Shown here piece after piece: positions 17,682 to 26,200 of a stretch of DNA of 35,785 nucleotides (position 1 is its first letter; every line of letters starts with the position of its first letter). The DNA is taken from contig JAAYYJ010000203.1 of NCBI GenBank assembly GCA_012515455.1, positions 1 through 35,785 of the forward strand, given 5' to 3'. A model generated the notes under the pieces. It ran no database searches and was not told where the DNA came from. It saw only the letters and a program-made list of their open reading frames with translations. Origin of the DNA: Oligosphaeraceae bacterium (GTDB lineage Bacteria; Verrucomicrobiota; Lentisphaeria; Oligosphaerales; Oligosphaeraceae). The translations under genes were made by a program, and so were the position numbers.

Positions 17682-19184
17682 TCACGCTCGCCCGCCGGGG
17701 GTATAGCCCGGGTGCTCAAACCGCAGCGCATCGTGATCTTGGACGCCTAGGCCGGCGTCAGGATTCTTGAGGTGGCTCTGGTCAAGCAGTGGGTATTCAC
17801 GCCAGTCCAGCCCTTGGGCGGTCTCAATATATGCCTCGCTGGCATTCTCCTGTTTAAGGTATTCCAGAAGCGTGCGTTTGAGCTGGCTCTGGATGTCCCG
17901 CAACAGCGGTGTCCCCGCTTTGTCGCAGGTCTCTTCTGGATCATGGATACGGTCGAAGAGGAATTCCCGGCGGTCACCGGCAGAATAGATGTATTTCCAG
18001 GCCTCGTTCACAATCATGTAGATTCCCCGCTGGGCATCAGCAAATTGGGAAAAAACATATTCCCGGCCGCTTTTGCCGCGGCAGAGGCCGTTCAGCTCTT
18101 CGCCATCCAAATCCAGTTTTGTAGAGTCTGCACCTGCGGCAGCAGCCAGAGTCGGGAAGAGGTCAACCAGACTGACGGGCTGCCGACAGATTTCACCGGC
18201 AGGGAAAGCTTGGGGGTAGCGGATCAGCATCGGCACTCGGCAGGAGGCATCGTGCATGCTGCGTTTGCCGTAGCAGTTGTAATCACCTAGGAACTCGCCG
18301 TGGTCCGAGGTGAAGACGATCAGAGTGTTCTCCAGCTGTCCGCTGTCCTCCAGAGTTTTGAGAATTCTGCCGATCTGGAAATCGACAAAGGAAATTGCCG
18401 CATAGTAGTATGCCTTGAAAGTCCGCTGAAGATTCCTGTCGATACCCTGATCGCGGTGTTTGCCGCGGTTCTGCTGGCGGTTGATCCAGCACTGCAGATC
18501 CTCGCTGTTTGCCGGGACCTTCGCGTGCGGCATCAGCTGAGCGCGGTACAGCTTGTGCCAGGGCTTGGGCACCGCGCAGGGTGGATGGGGGTGGATGAAG
18601 CTGGAAAACAGAAACCAGGGGTTGGATTCATGCTGCTGTTTGCTGATGAACTCCAGACTTTTGCTGCCAACCCAGGCACTGGGATGGAACTCCTCGCTGT
18701 AAGGTGATACTTGGGGCAGGTAGTACATCTCGCTGCGAGTGCCTTGGGGTTCGTCACAGGACAAGCCGTGCTCAACCAGAAATTTGCAGTAATCGTCCCG
18801 GGATGGATCGGAACAGCATTCTTCCTGCACCAATCGTGACTGAAAGCCGCGCAATTCCTGGCGGTCGGGCAGGAAATGACATTTGCCGACGCTGGCGGTG
18901 GTATAACCGACCTGCCCCAGCACCGCAGGCAAAGACTTACCGTCATCTGCCGGCATTGGACCGTTTGTATAAAGCCCCGATTTGCGGGTATATTTGCCGT
19001 AATGCATGCACCATCTGGCCGGGACACAGACCGGGCAGGGCGAGTAGGCGCTGGTAAAGGCCGTGCCTTCCCTGGCCAAGCGGTCCAGGTTAGGGGTCTG
19101 AATGAGCGGATTGTTCAAGGCTCCAATGGTGTCGAAGCGCTGCATGTCGGTAAACAGCAATAAGATATTAGGTCTAGCGCACAT
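17682..19184 (-). CDS. Type I sulfatase (formylglycine-dependent)
   Basis: A 500-residue alkaline-phosphatase-superfamily sulfatase that hydrolyses sulfate esters. It opens RPNILLLFTDMQRFD, with Asp13 as a metal ligand, and carries Cys53 in CVPARWCM, the CxPxR signature in which Cys becomes formylglycine. TSDHGEFLGDY supplies the C-terminal metal Asp/His. No signal peptide is present, so the mature enzyme may be cytoplasmic. Start at ATG 19184 is preferred over an in-frame TTG two codons upstream; AGAGAG lies 7 bases before it. The maturase gene is not in the window. It is the first gene of a same-strand run with M14 and GH20-like genes, suggesting sulfated amino-sugar glycans or glycopeptides as substrate (inference). 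Confidence 0.93.
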   Translation of the reverse strand: MCARPNILLLFTDMQRFDTIGALNNPLIQTPNLDRLAREGTAFTSAYSPCPVCVPARWCMHYGKYTRKSGLYTNGPMPADDGKSLPAVLGQVGYTTASVGKCHFLPDRQELRGFQSRLVQEECCSDPSRDDYCKFLVEHGLSCDEPQGTRSEMYYLPQVSPYSEEFHPSAWVGSKSLEFISKQQHESNPWFLFSSFIHPHPPCAVPKPWHKLYRAQLMPHAKVPANSEDLQCWINRQQNRGKHRDQGIDRNLQRTFKAYYYAAISFVDFQIGRILKTLEDSGQLENTLIVFTSDHGEFLGDYNCYGKRSMHDASCRVPMLIRYPQAFPAGEICRQPVSLVDLFPTLAAAAGADSTKLDLDGEELNGLCRGKSGREYVFSQFADAQRGIYMIVNEAWKYIYSAGDRREFLFDRIHDPEETCDKAGTPLLRDIQSQLKRTLLEYLKQENASEAYIETAQGLDWREYPLLDQSHLKNPDAGLGVQDHDALRFEHPGYTPGGRA

Positions 19185-19303
19185 TTTCAATCTCTCTTTT
19201 CACCATTTGCAAACCACTTAGCCCGCGACTGGTCAGCCGTGCCGGCAGCCATAATATAAGTGCCGATGCATCAAGTGCCATCACCAACAGCGCCTGGCAG
19301 TAA

Positions 19304-19350
19304 GAAAAAACGCCGACCGGATGCAGCTGGCTGCTGTTCCGGTCGGCGTT
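19304..19350 (-). terminator. Strong intrinsic terminator of the porin gene
   Basis: A perfect 13-bp stem (19309-19321 with 19338-19350, core CGCCGACCGGA) and a 16-base loop are followed, on the minus strand, by a run of T (19310-19305). It lies 56 bases after the porin stop and separates that gene from the sulfatase transcript. Confidence 0.9.
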
Positions 19351-19369
19351 ATGTAGGTGTATGCACCTG

Positions 19370-19398
19370 CCCGCGGGCAGTCCAGGACGGCCCGCGGG
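19370..19398 (-). repeat. Second hairpin just after the porin stop
   Basis: CCCGCGGGC (19370-19378) pairs perfectly with GCCCGCGGG (19390-19398) around an 11-base loop. It begins 7 bases past the porin stop codon and has no T run. With the terminator further on, it makes a tandem structured 3' end that might protect the mRNA. Confidence 0.5.
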
Positions 19399-19405
19399 AG
19401 GGTAC

Positions 19406-20743
19406 TCAAAATGTCATGGTGACTTCGAAGCGTCCCCAATTGCTGTGCTGACCGTTGGCATAGTAATCACCCGGATCGAAGCGCGAGAACTGGAACACAA
19501 AATTGAAGTTGTCATTGAGCTTATAGCTGGCGCAGGCGCTCAGCAGCAGACCCATATAATTGCCGTTGCCGGAACGCACTGGGGTGTCGGGCTCATCAAC
19601 ATAATAGGCCGTGGAGGCCAGCACAACCTTGAGCTTGGCCAGCGGATTGAGGGTCAGGTCACCACGGAAGATATTCATGTTGGTCCAGTTGCCGTTGGTC
19701 AGAATCGGAATCAGCTCTTCCTGCCAGAGGGGGGCCTGGCTGAGCAGGGAGTTCCAGCCCTCGCTGGGCCGGGAGCTGCTTTTGTCACCGCTGTAGTGGG
19801 TGTAATTGCAGCCCAGACTGGGGTCCCAGGGCAGATATTCAGTGAGATAGTACTTGAGTCTGGCATCAATCAGCAGGCCTTCATTGCGCCCGCCGCTGGC
19901 GTTGCGCCCAGCCTGTTTGGCTATCTCCAGGCTGTATTCCCAGTCTTCCAGCGGTTTTCCGAACAGCCGCCCGCCCGCGGTATGCAAGCTGGTGCTGCAG
20001 TCGGCATCGTGATAGCGCTCAGCGACGGTCGGGAATTCGTCTTCGACGTCATTGAACAGGTAATACAAATCGAGGTTCCAGGCGGGCGAGAAGTTGTGCG
20101 TCCAGTATGTGCCGGCGGTAAAGACGTCACCGACGCGCAGGCGGCGGTTCTGGTCATTAATAAACACCGTGCGGTCCTTCCACTCGTCATAGAACATAAA
20201 GACTGTGACGCAGTCATTTTCGTCTTTGTAGCGCAGGCTGGCGCCATCCATGTACACGGTGCGGCCCTGGTCGAAAGGCGTACCTTCGGACAGAATCAGT
20301 CCGTTGCCGAAGCCGAGGCTCTGGCGTCCCAAGGTCAGGGTGAAGCCTTCGCTGAGGAAGTTCTTCAGAACCACATTGAAGTTGTCAACAATCACTTCAT
20401 CGGGGAACTCCCAGGTCGCGCCATCGAGGTCATTGGGGTCGTTCGGGCTGCTGCTGACCTTGTGGACGCGGTTGACCAGACGCAGGTTGATGGTCATGGA
20501 ATCACCGAGGTCCAGAGCCATCCAGGCGCGCGAGCGAACCCGCAGATATTGCAGCGGCGGATAATTTTCGTCCATACCGTCGGGGGCCAGCACCGTGCGG
20601 TCAAAACCCTCAAAACGGGTCCGGATATCTCCGCCCAGGCGCAAATTCAGGTCCTCGCTCAGGGCGAAGGTGTGTTCGGCATAGGCCAGACTGGACAGCA
20701 GCAGCAGTCCGGCCAGGATGAACCAATTTTTACTAGTCAGCAT
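19406..20743 (-). CDS. Outer-membrane beta-barrel porin, alginate-export-like
   Basis: A 445-residue exported protein. The start at 20743 has AAGGAGAG 6 bases upstream and gives a clean signal peptide (MLTSKNWFILAGLLLLSSLAYA). The mature part alternates polar and hydrophobic residues in many short strands (LNLRLGGDIRTRFEGF, FTLTLGRQSLGFGNGL) and ends in WGRFEVTMTF, a C-terminal aromatic residue typical of outer-membrane barrels. This pattern resembles the alginate-export porin family, whose members let sugars or uronates cross the outer membrane; the direction and substrate here are unknown. It is preceded by an unusual structured leader with its own terminator (20930-21068) and followed by two hairpins, so it is probably a single-gene transcript. 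Confidence 0.82.
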   Translation of the reverse strand: MLTSKNWFILAGLLLLSSLAYAEHTFALSEDLNLRLGGDIRTRFEGFDRTVLAPDGMDENYPPLQYLRVRSRAWMALDLGDSMTINLRLVNRVHKVSSSPNDPNDLDGATWEFPDEVIVDNFNVVLKNFLSEGFTLTLGRQSLGFGNGLILSEGTPFDQGRTVYMDGASLRYKDENDCVTVFMFYDEWKDRTVFINDQNRRLRVGDVFTAGTYWTHNFSPAWNLDLYYLFNDVEDEFPTVAERYHDADCSTSLHTAGGRLFGKPLEDWEYSLEIAKQAGRNASGGRNEGLLIDARLKYYLTEYLPWDPSLGCNYTHYSGDKSSSRPSEGWNSLLSQAPLWQEELIPILTNGNWTNMNIFRGDLTLNPLAKLKVVLASTAYYVDEPDTPVRSGNGNYMGLLLSACASYKLNDNFNFVFQFSRFDPGDYYANGQHSNWGRFEVTMTF

Positions 20744-20864
20744 TCGTGTCTCTCCTTGGTTTTGCTTCAGGAACTGATTGGTTTTTTCGGCTTGATACAA
20801 TTTTCAACTGACAGATATGAGTGAGCTCGAACCTTTCCGATGGCAGCGTCATCTCCTCAGGACG

Positions 20865-20894
20865 CTACCTGCGCCAATAAAATCGGCCATGCAT
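20865..20894 (-). CDS. Possible 9-residue leader peptide upstream of the porin
   Basis: ATG at 20894 reads MHGRFYWRR then TAG, with GGGAG 6 bases upstream. A second ATG at 20890 in another frame gives MADFIGAGSVLRR with the same ribosome-binding site 10 bases away. Both follow the terminator at 20930-20968 and precede the porin start by about 120 bases. A ribosome-binding site this good with no long frame behind it suggests a leader peptide, but it may be chance. Confidence 0.22.
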   Translation of the reverse strand: MHGRFYWRR

Positions 20895-20929
20895 GACTTT
20901 CTCCCTTTCTGCTGATGGTGGGTTGATAG

Positions 20930-20968
20930 AAAAAAAGCGCCCCAGAGGGTTGCTTCCTCCGGGGCGCT
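20930..20968 (-). terminator. Intrinsic terminator upstream of the porin gene
   Basis: AGCGCCCC (20936-20943) pairs with GGGGCGCT (20961-20968); the stem continues through a 4-bp inner helix after one A/C mismatch, around loop GTTGCTT. On the minus strand seven T residues follow (20936-20930). It lies 187 bases before the porin start with no protein gene in front of it, so it ends either a small RNA or a regulated leader. Confidence 0.8.
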
Positions 20969-21068
20969 CGGGCGATTCCTGGTGTCAAAACGGGGCGGAC
21001 TGTGGTCCTGGCCGTTTTGTCTGCATATCCAGGGGACACACAAACGGCGGGAGGCGGCTAGAGCCGCC
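20930..21068 (-). promoter_or_regulatory. Candidate structured leader RNA (attenuator or small RNA) before the porin
   Basis: On the minus strand, in order: a 7-bp GGCGGCT/AGCCGCC hairpin (21068-21053); GCCGTTT (21048-21042); CAAAACGGC (21019-21011); CCGTTTTG (20993-20986); then the terminator (20968-20930). The middle segment can pair with either the first (7 bp) or the third (8 bp, enclosing a GGAC/GTCC mini-hairpin), but not both. That is the architecture of a switch feeding a terminator. It matches no RNA family that I recognise. A stand-alone small RNA ending at the terminator is the main alternative. Confidence 0.5.
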
Positions 21069-21171
21069 ACCAATACAAGTAAAAAATGACCTGTAATTCT
21101 TGCGCCATGGTTTGTTCCCAGGGTGGATATAGCAATAATACAATAAAGCCGAATTTGTCATAATGCAAATC

Positions 21172-21237
21172 GGAGAGTAATTTTTTTCACCTCTCCCGGC
21201 AGCGGGAGGCTTTTCCGCATCCTCCGGGTGCGGGGAA
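21172..21237 (+). promoter_or_regulatory. Tandem hairpins in the leader of the M28-like gene
   Basis: Stem 1 is CTCCCG (21193-21198) with CGGGAG (21203-21208), loop GCAG, followed by CTTTT. Stem 2 is 21211-21219 with 21229-21237 (9 pairs, two of them G-T). GGAGAG at 21172-21177 can pair with CTCTCC at 21191-21196, which would break stem 1. They end 130 bases before the ATG at 21368. A regulatory leader is possible if transcription starts upstream of 21172. Confidence 0.35.
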
Positions 21238-21367
21238 ATCGTTTTCCGGTGCCGGGATTTGCTATTTATACCGTCCGGCAATATGTTAATGGAATGTATT
21301 TTGCGGATTTTTCCCTCTGTTTTGCGGTTGATTTTGTATTGTGTAACAGCCCAGGACCTTATCAAGC

Positions 21368-23251
21368 ATGAAAACCATTTATCGGGCTCTCCGCGCCCAA
21401 ATTTCGGCGGAGAAAATGCTCACCCATACTGCTGAGCTGCTGCAGTTGGAGCTCGGGCAGACCTTCCCCTGCTATCACGCTTCTGCCCGGCGCACCCTGG
21501 AAATACTGCAGGAGACCGGAATTCCCAATGCGGAGATGCTGTCTTTTCCCGCTGACGGGCGGACTGCCTATCAGGATAAAATCACCCCCTTGGGCTGGGA
21601 TGCCTCCTGCGGCAAACTGACCATCCTGGCGGGGGCTGGCATTGAGCCGGGGTTCCTCGCTGCCGACTACCAGCGCCATCCCTTCCATCTCATCAAAGGC
21701 TCCTGCGCGACCGCGCCGGGAGGCGAGGAAGTCCGCATTATCGGGGAGGAGCAGCTCTCTGCTGGGGCTGATTGCCGGGACGCGCTGGTGCTGATTCCTG
21801 CTGACAGCGGTCCGGTGGGCGGCAGGCTGAAGGCATATCTCAATTACGGGGTCAAGGGTGTGATCAGCGATTATGCCATGAATGCCCAGGATGCCCCGGA
21901 CGGTATCCAATGGTGCAATGCCTTTACCGAGAATGCAAGCTGGCATGTGACTGCCGATGACCGGCCCTTCGTCGCCTTCTCTGTCACGCCCCGGACCGGA
22001 AAACTGCTGCGCCAGGCGCTCTCTCAGGGCGTGGTGCGGGCCAGAATCGAATGCGACGGCCGGCGTTATGAAGACACGGTGCCACTGGTGACCGCCTGCG
22101 TGCCGGGGCGGCGCCGGGAGGAATGCTGGCTGATGGCGCATTTGTATGAGCCCCTGGGCAATGACAACTCCAGCGGTGTGGCTGCGGCCATTGAGACCGC
22201 GCGGATACTGCAGCAGCGCGGGCAGCCGGAATTCTCCTTGCGGCTGCTGTTTGGGCTGGAGCACTATGGTTTTGCGGCCTATGCCTCGCGTCGGGGCAAT
22301 AATCTGTCTCAGGAAGTGATTGGTGCCTGCAATTACGATGCGATGTACCTGCGCCAGGGGTGGGAGATCGATTTCCGGTGCGGTTCGCCGGCGCTGCCCT
22401 TTTACGGCAATTACCTGGGCAAGATGCTGGCTGATGAACTGCGGGGCGAGCCCGACGTGCCGGCCATCAAATTCCGCAACAGTTTCCCCTGCATGTATGA
22501 CGATGATTCCTTCCTCGGTGACTCGACTACCGGCGTGCCGACCGTCTGGCCTTTCCGCACCGGCAAGAATTTCTGGCACAATTCGGTGCAGACCATCGAC
22601 TATGTGCAAAAACAGCCTTTCGCAGTCGGCTGCGCCATCAACGCCGCTTTCGTAACAGCGCTGATTTTCCCCGAGGAGCGCCTGCTGGACAAGGTGCTGC
22701 CGGCCGCCCGGGAGATGCTGCAGAGCGAACGCCAGTTCGTGGTCGGATCACAAAAAAAACACCTCACTCTGCGCTGCCAGATTCTCAGCCGGGACCTGGA
22801 GAATTTCACCCGCGTCTTCCCGCCGGAAAAAGTCACTCCTCTGCTCGAAGCATGGCAGCAGGAGACTCAGGGGATGCTGGCGGCTATGCCGCCGGAATGT
22901 GCGCTGGAGTGCGAATCCTGGAGCCTGCCCCTGGAGCAGGTCGTGCCCGAGCGCCTGACCTGCGGACTGCCGTACGACCTGGCCAGAGTGCCGTTGGCCG
23001 AGAGGGTGCCACTGCCCGGGCGGGTGCTCTACGGTCCGCTGGCGGCTATACTGTCAGCGATGGACGGCAAGCGCAACCTGGCGCAGATATTGCGCCGGGT
23101 CTCGCACGAGACCCGGCACTGGCTGAGCCGGCGTGAATGCCGCCCGCTGCTGGTCGCCATTCGTTATTTGTCCCAGTACGGCTACGTCGCTTTGCACAAC
23201 CGGAACAATCTTGACAACTTGGGGCTCCTGCTGGAAGAACCACAATCATGA
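21368..23251 (+). CDS. M28/DUF4910-like aminopeptidase
   Basis: A 627-residue protein with a zinc-aminopeptidase core resembling M28 and DUF4910 families. Likely ligands and base: His258 in MAHLYEP, Asp266 in GNDNSSG, Glu298 in GLEHYG, Asp324 in NYDAMY and His404 in WHNSVQTIDY. Between residues about 130 and 230 an inserted PA-like segment (LVLIPADSGPVGGRLKAYLNYGVKGVI) is visible. The C-terminal 60 residues (DGKRNLAQILRRVSHETRHW) look like a winged-helix module. No signal peptide is seen, so it is likely cytoplasmic. Its stop overlaps the DUF4450 gene start (ATGA at 23248-23251). The Shine-Dalgarno (AGGA, 11 bases off) is weak, and hairpins lie upstream. Peptide or glycopeptide trimming is inferred. 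Confidence 0.78.
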   Translation: MKTIYRALRAQISAEKMLTHTAELLQLELGQTFPCYHASARRTLEILQETGIPNAEMLSFPADGRTAYQDKITPLGWDASCGKLTILAGAGIEPGFLAADYQRHPFHLIKGSCATAPGGEEVRIIGEEQLSAGADCRDALVLIPADSGPVGGRLKAYLNYGVKGVISDYAMNAQDAPDGIQWCNAFTENASWHVTADDRPFVAFSVTPRTGKLLRQALSQGVVRARIECDGRRYEDTVPLVTACVPGRRREECWLMAHLYEPLGNDNSSGVAAAIETARILQQRGQPEFSLRLLFGLEHYGFAAYASRRGNNLSQEVIGACNYDAMYLRQGWEIDFRCGSPALPFYGNYLGKMLADELRGEPDVPAIKFRNSFPCMYDDDSFLGDSTTGVPTVWPFRTGKNFWHNSVQTIDYVQKQPFAVGCAINAAFVTALIFPEERLLDKVLPAAREMLQSERQFVVGSQKKHLTLRCQILSRDLENFTRVFPPEKVTPLLEAWQQETQGMLAAMPPECALECESWSLPLEQVVPERLTCGLPYDLARVPLAERVPLPGRVLYGPLAAILSAMDGKRNLAQILRRVSHETRHWLSRRECRPLLVAIRYLSQYGYVALHNRNNLDNLGLLLEEPQS

Positions 23252-26200
23252 CTGCGCATTACACTTACACCCCTGAGGGTATGTCGATCTTTGGCTCCCG
23301 GGAACGCTTCAACCGGGTGCTGTACGGCGGGCATCAGCATGATGAACACCAGGAGCGTTATTTCACCTTCGCCGGGGACACGCCGATTTTCATGGGTGCG
23401 GCCAGCGACTACAGCCAGGACACCTGGTGCTACCAGGCCAAGAACGGTGTGCTGCTGAGCGGATTGGCACTGACCGAGGGGTATGCCGGGGGAGGATCGC
23501 ACGATATTTATTCCAGCTGGTTCCATGACTGCTCGGATGTCCTGACCACCTGGCGCAGCGGCTATATCACCTATCGCCTGAGCCGCTTCTCGCCCTACTT
23601 CCCCCAGGTGATGGTCGATATGGCGGTATATCCTCTGATTCACGAGGACGGATTCCTGGTGCAGTATGATATCACCACCGACCAGAGGGTGATCTTCTGC
23701 GCCGGATTTGGCGGCATCACCAAATTTTTTGGCCGCTTTGATCATCCCACCTCGAAACGCCGCGATTTCAGCCCTGAAGACTGTACTGACAACCAGGCCG
23801 AAGTGTTGTCGGATCACGCAGCCATTTCCGGTCCCAACGGAGTACGGATGCAGCTGAAGGCGGATTTCCCCTGCGAATATTCCCTGACCACCGCCGAGGC
23901 TCTGGCCGCCCCCAGTCCCGGGCTTTTTCTGGGGCAGCATCCGGGGCCAGCCGTGGTGGTCAGGGTCAAGGCGGTCATTCCCGCCCACAGCCGTTTCCGC
24001 GGCCATCTGCTGGTGTTGCGCAACAACTGCCCGGAGCGCTTGCGCAGTCTCCTGGGCGACGGTGATCTGGACCGTATTACGCGGAGCATGATCCGAGACA
24101 AGCACGCCATGGTATCCTTCCATACTCCGGATGCACAGCTGGATGCCACGGTGCCGGATACGGTCATTGCCCTGGATGCCTCTTTTCACGGCCAGAGTTT
24201 CTACCATGGAGCCATCGGTTACCATGCGCCTTTCCTGGGCTGGCGAGGCTGGTACGCACCGGTGCTGCTGGGCTGGTCAGACAGGGTGCGCAGCGCCATC
24301 GAGAGCCATTTCGCTACCATTACCCGCAGTGAAGGCCAGGAGCGGGTCTGGTGGGATGGCGCCGACCGTCCCGATCTTGATCATGAGGGCACGCAGTACC
24401 ATCATCTGCAGAATTCATCCGGTCATCTGACTGCGCTGCTGCATCGCGATGACATTTACGATATGCAGGAAGTCGCAGTCGATATGACGCTTTTCTATCT
24501 GCAGAACAGCGCCGACCTGGAGACCGGCGGGAAAATCTACGACCGGCTGCTGGAAATCCTGTCCTGGGAAGCGCGGATACTCGATCCGGACGGCGATGGC
24601 CTGTACCAGAATTTTCTCAACACCTGGATATCGGACGGCCATTCCTACAATGGTGCCGGCTGTGCCCAGGCCAGCATCTATAATTTCACTGCCAACCTGG
24701 TCACTGCGCGACTGGGCCGGAAGCTCGGCCGGGAGGTCCGGAATCAGGAAGTCCTGGCCGACCAGATTTTGCAGGCTCTGTATCGCTATTTATGGCTGCC
24801 GAAGGAGGGTATCCTGGCTGAGTCCATTGACCGGATCGGCAATCGCCTGCTTCATCCATCGCCGGAGCTCTCCACCACTTATCTGGCCATCAATGCAGGG
24901 GTGGTTAACGCACCGCAGGCTTGGTCGATGCTCAGGTGGACGGAGCGCAATTGCCGCAGCATCCGTACCGTCGGACGCGGTGGCAGGCTGTATTTTTCTT
25001 CGAATTGGCTGCCCAAAAAATACTCCACATGCGGGATTTTTTCGGCTGAGAATGCCTGCTTGGCCCTAGCCTATTACCGTTGCGGCCAGCCGGAGAAGGC
25101 CTTCGAGATCGTGCAGGGGCTGCTGGACGCTTTTGCACTTTCGCCCTATCCTGGCTCCATCACCCATGTACTCTCGGGGCAGGGCGGCAGCGATGGCGGC
25201 GATATCGATTTCACCGATGTCTCCAGTTGCTATCTGCAGCTGTTGCTGGAGGGACTCTGGGGGGTGCGCTTTCAGCTGTTGGAAGAAGTGATTTATCTCA
25301 CCCCGCAGCTGCCCCCGGATTGGGAGGCCGCAGAGCTGAATCTGCCGGCAGTGAGTCTGAGTTACCACCGCCGCGGAAACTGTGAAACCCTGCTGGCAGT
25401 CGTTGAGCATCCGGCCCGGAAGGTTTTCACCCTGCCGCTGCGGCAGGCAAAAATAGAACAGCTGCTGCTGAATGGCAAAAGCATACCCTATACTGTGATA
25501 CCCGGCTGGAAACGGAGCTTCCTGCAGTGCGAGACCAGTATCTGCGGCAAAATTGAGTTGAAGGTTTATGCGGCAGAGGCGCCTTATCCTCGTCTGCGCC
25601 AGCATGAGCTCACTCTTTTCCCCGGCAATCAAGCGGTTATTGCGGTGGATGACGGTGTGATTGACCACCTTGAAGCGCCGGAGGGGCTGCTGCAGAATGT
25701 CTCCACCAGTCCCCAGGAGCGTATCGTGCGCATCATCACCGAACAGGCGGGACTATATGATTGTCTGGTCCGTTCCGGCGAGGTGTTTTTGCCACTGACC
25801 ATCGAGGTCAGGAACCTGCCCCGATTGGAGGAGCCGCTGGAGATCAGCAGACTGGAGTTCCTCCCCCTGGAGCAGTTCTGCAATTGCGCCTTGACTGAAA
25901 TTCACCAGCAGGAATTCCGTTCTCCCCGTCCGCAGGGGTATTCCATCGGCATGCGTCTGAATGGCCGCTATGCCTGGGAATGGAACCACTTTGGCCATAA
26001 TGCCCTACAGGTCGATGATACACTCCTGCGGAAATGCGGCGGGGTGTTCGCCACGCCAGCAGGATGGCAGTTCGCAACCCCGCCGCAAGGACGGAATGCT
26101 GCGTGTGTGTCCCTGTGGGATAACTTCCCGACCAGTCTGGAGATTCCCCTGTCCGGCCGGGCGCGGGCTCTGGCCGTACTCTATTGCGGCAGCACCAATG

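Larger units (their letters stand above)
20744..21367. other. 624-base divergent non-coding region
   Basis: No convincing protein gene is seen. It separates the porin (minus) from the M28-like gene (plus). It holds, on the minus strand, a structured element ending in a terminator (20930-21068) and a tiny ORF with a good ribosome-binding site (20865-20894); on the plus strand, hairpins at 21172-21237. The AT-rich part near 21120-21180 and 21260-21345 probably carries promoters; TTGTCA (21155-21160) and TTGCTA/TATGTT (21258-21287) are possible plus-strand elements, but none is clear. Confidence 0.6.

Noticed and set aside
19361..20824. Long plus-strand open frame (487 codons) covering the whole porin gene
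   Set aside because: The minus-strand frame has a signal peptide, a strong ribosome-binding site, barrel-type strands and a terminal Phe; the opposite frame has no family features and is a GC-rich shadow.
20944..20971. GGAGGAAGC sequence in the terminator loop, resembling the SRP RNA tip (GGAAGGAAGC)
   Set aside because: The symmetric SRP internal loops are absent, the stem is a plain terminator with a T run, and ffh is far away; the likeness is by chance.
21362..22609. Minus-strand open frame of 415 codons opposite the M28-like gene
   Set aside because: The plus strand carries the ordered zinc-ligand motifs; the opposite frame has none.
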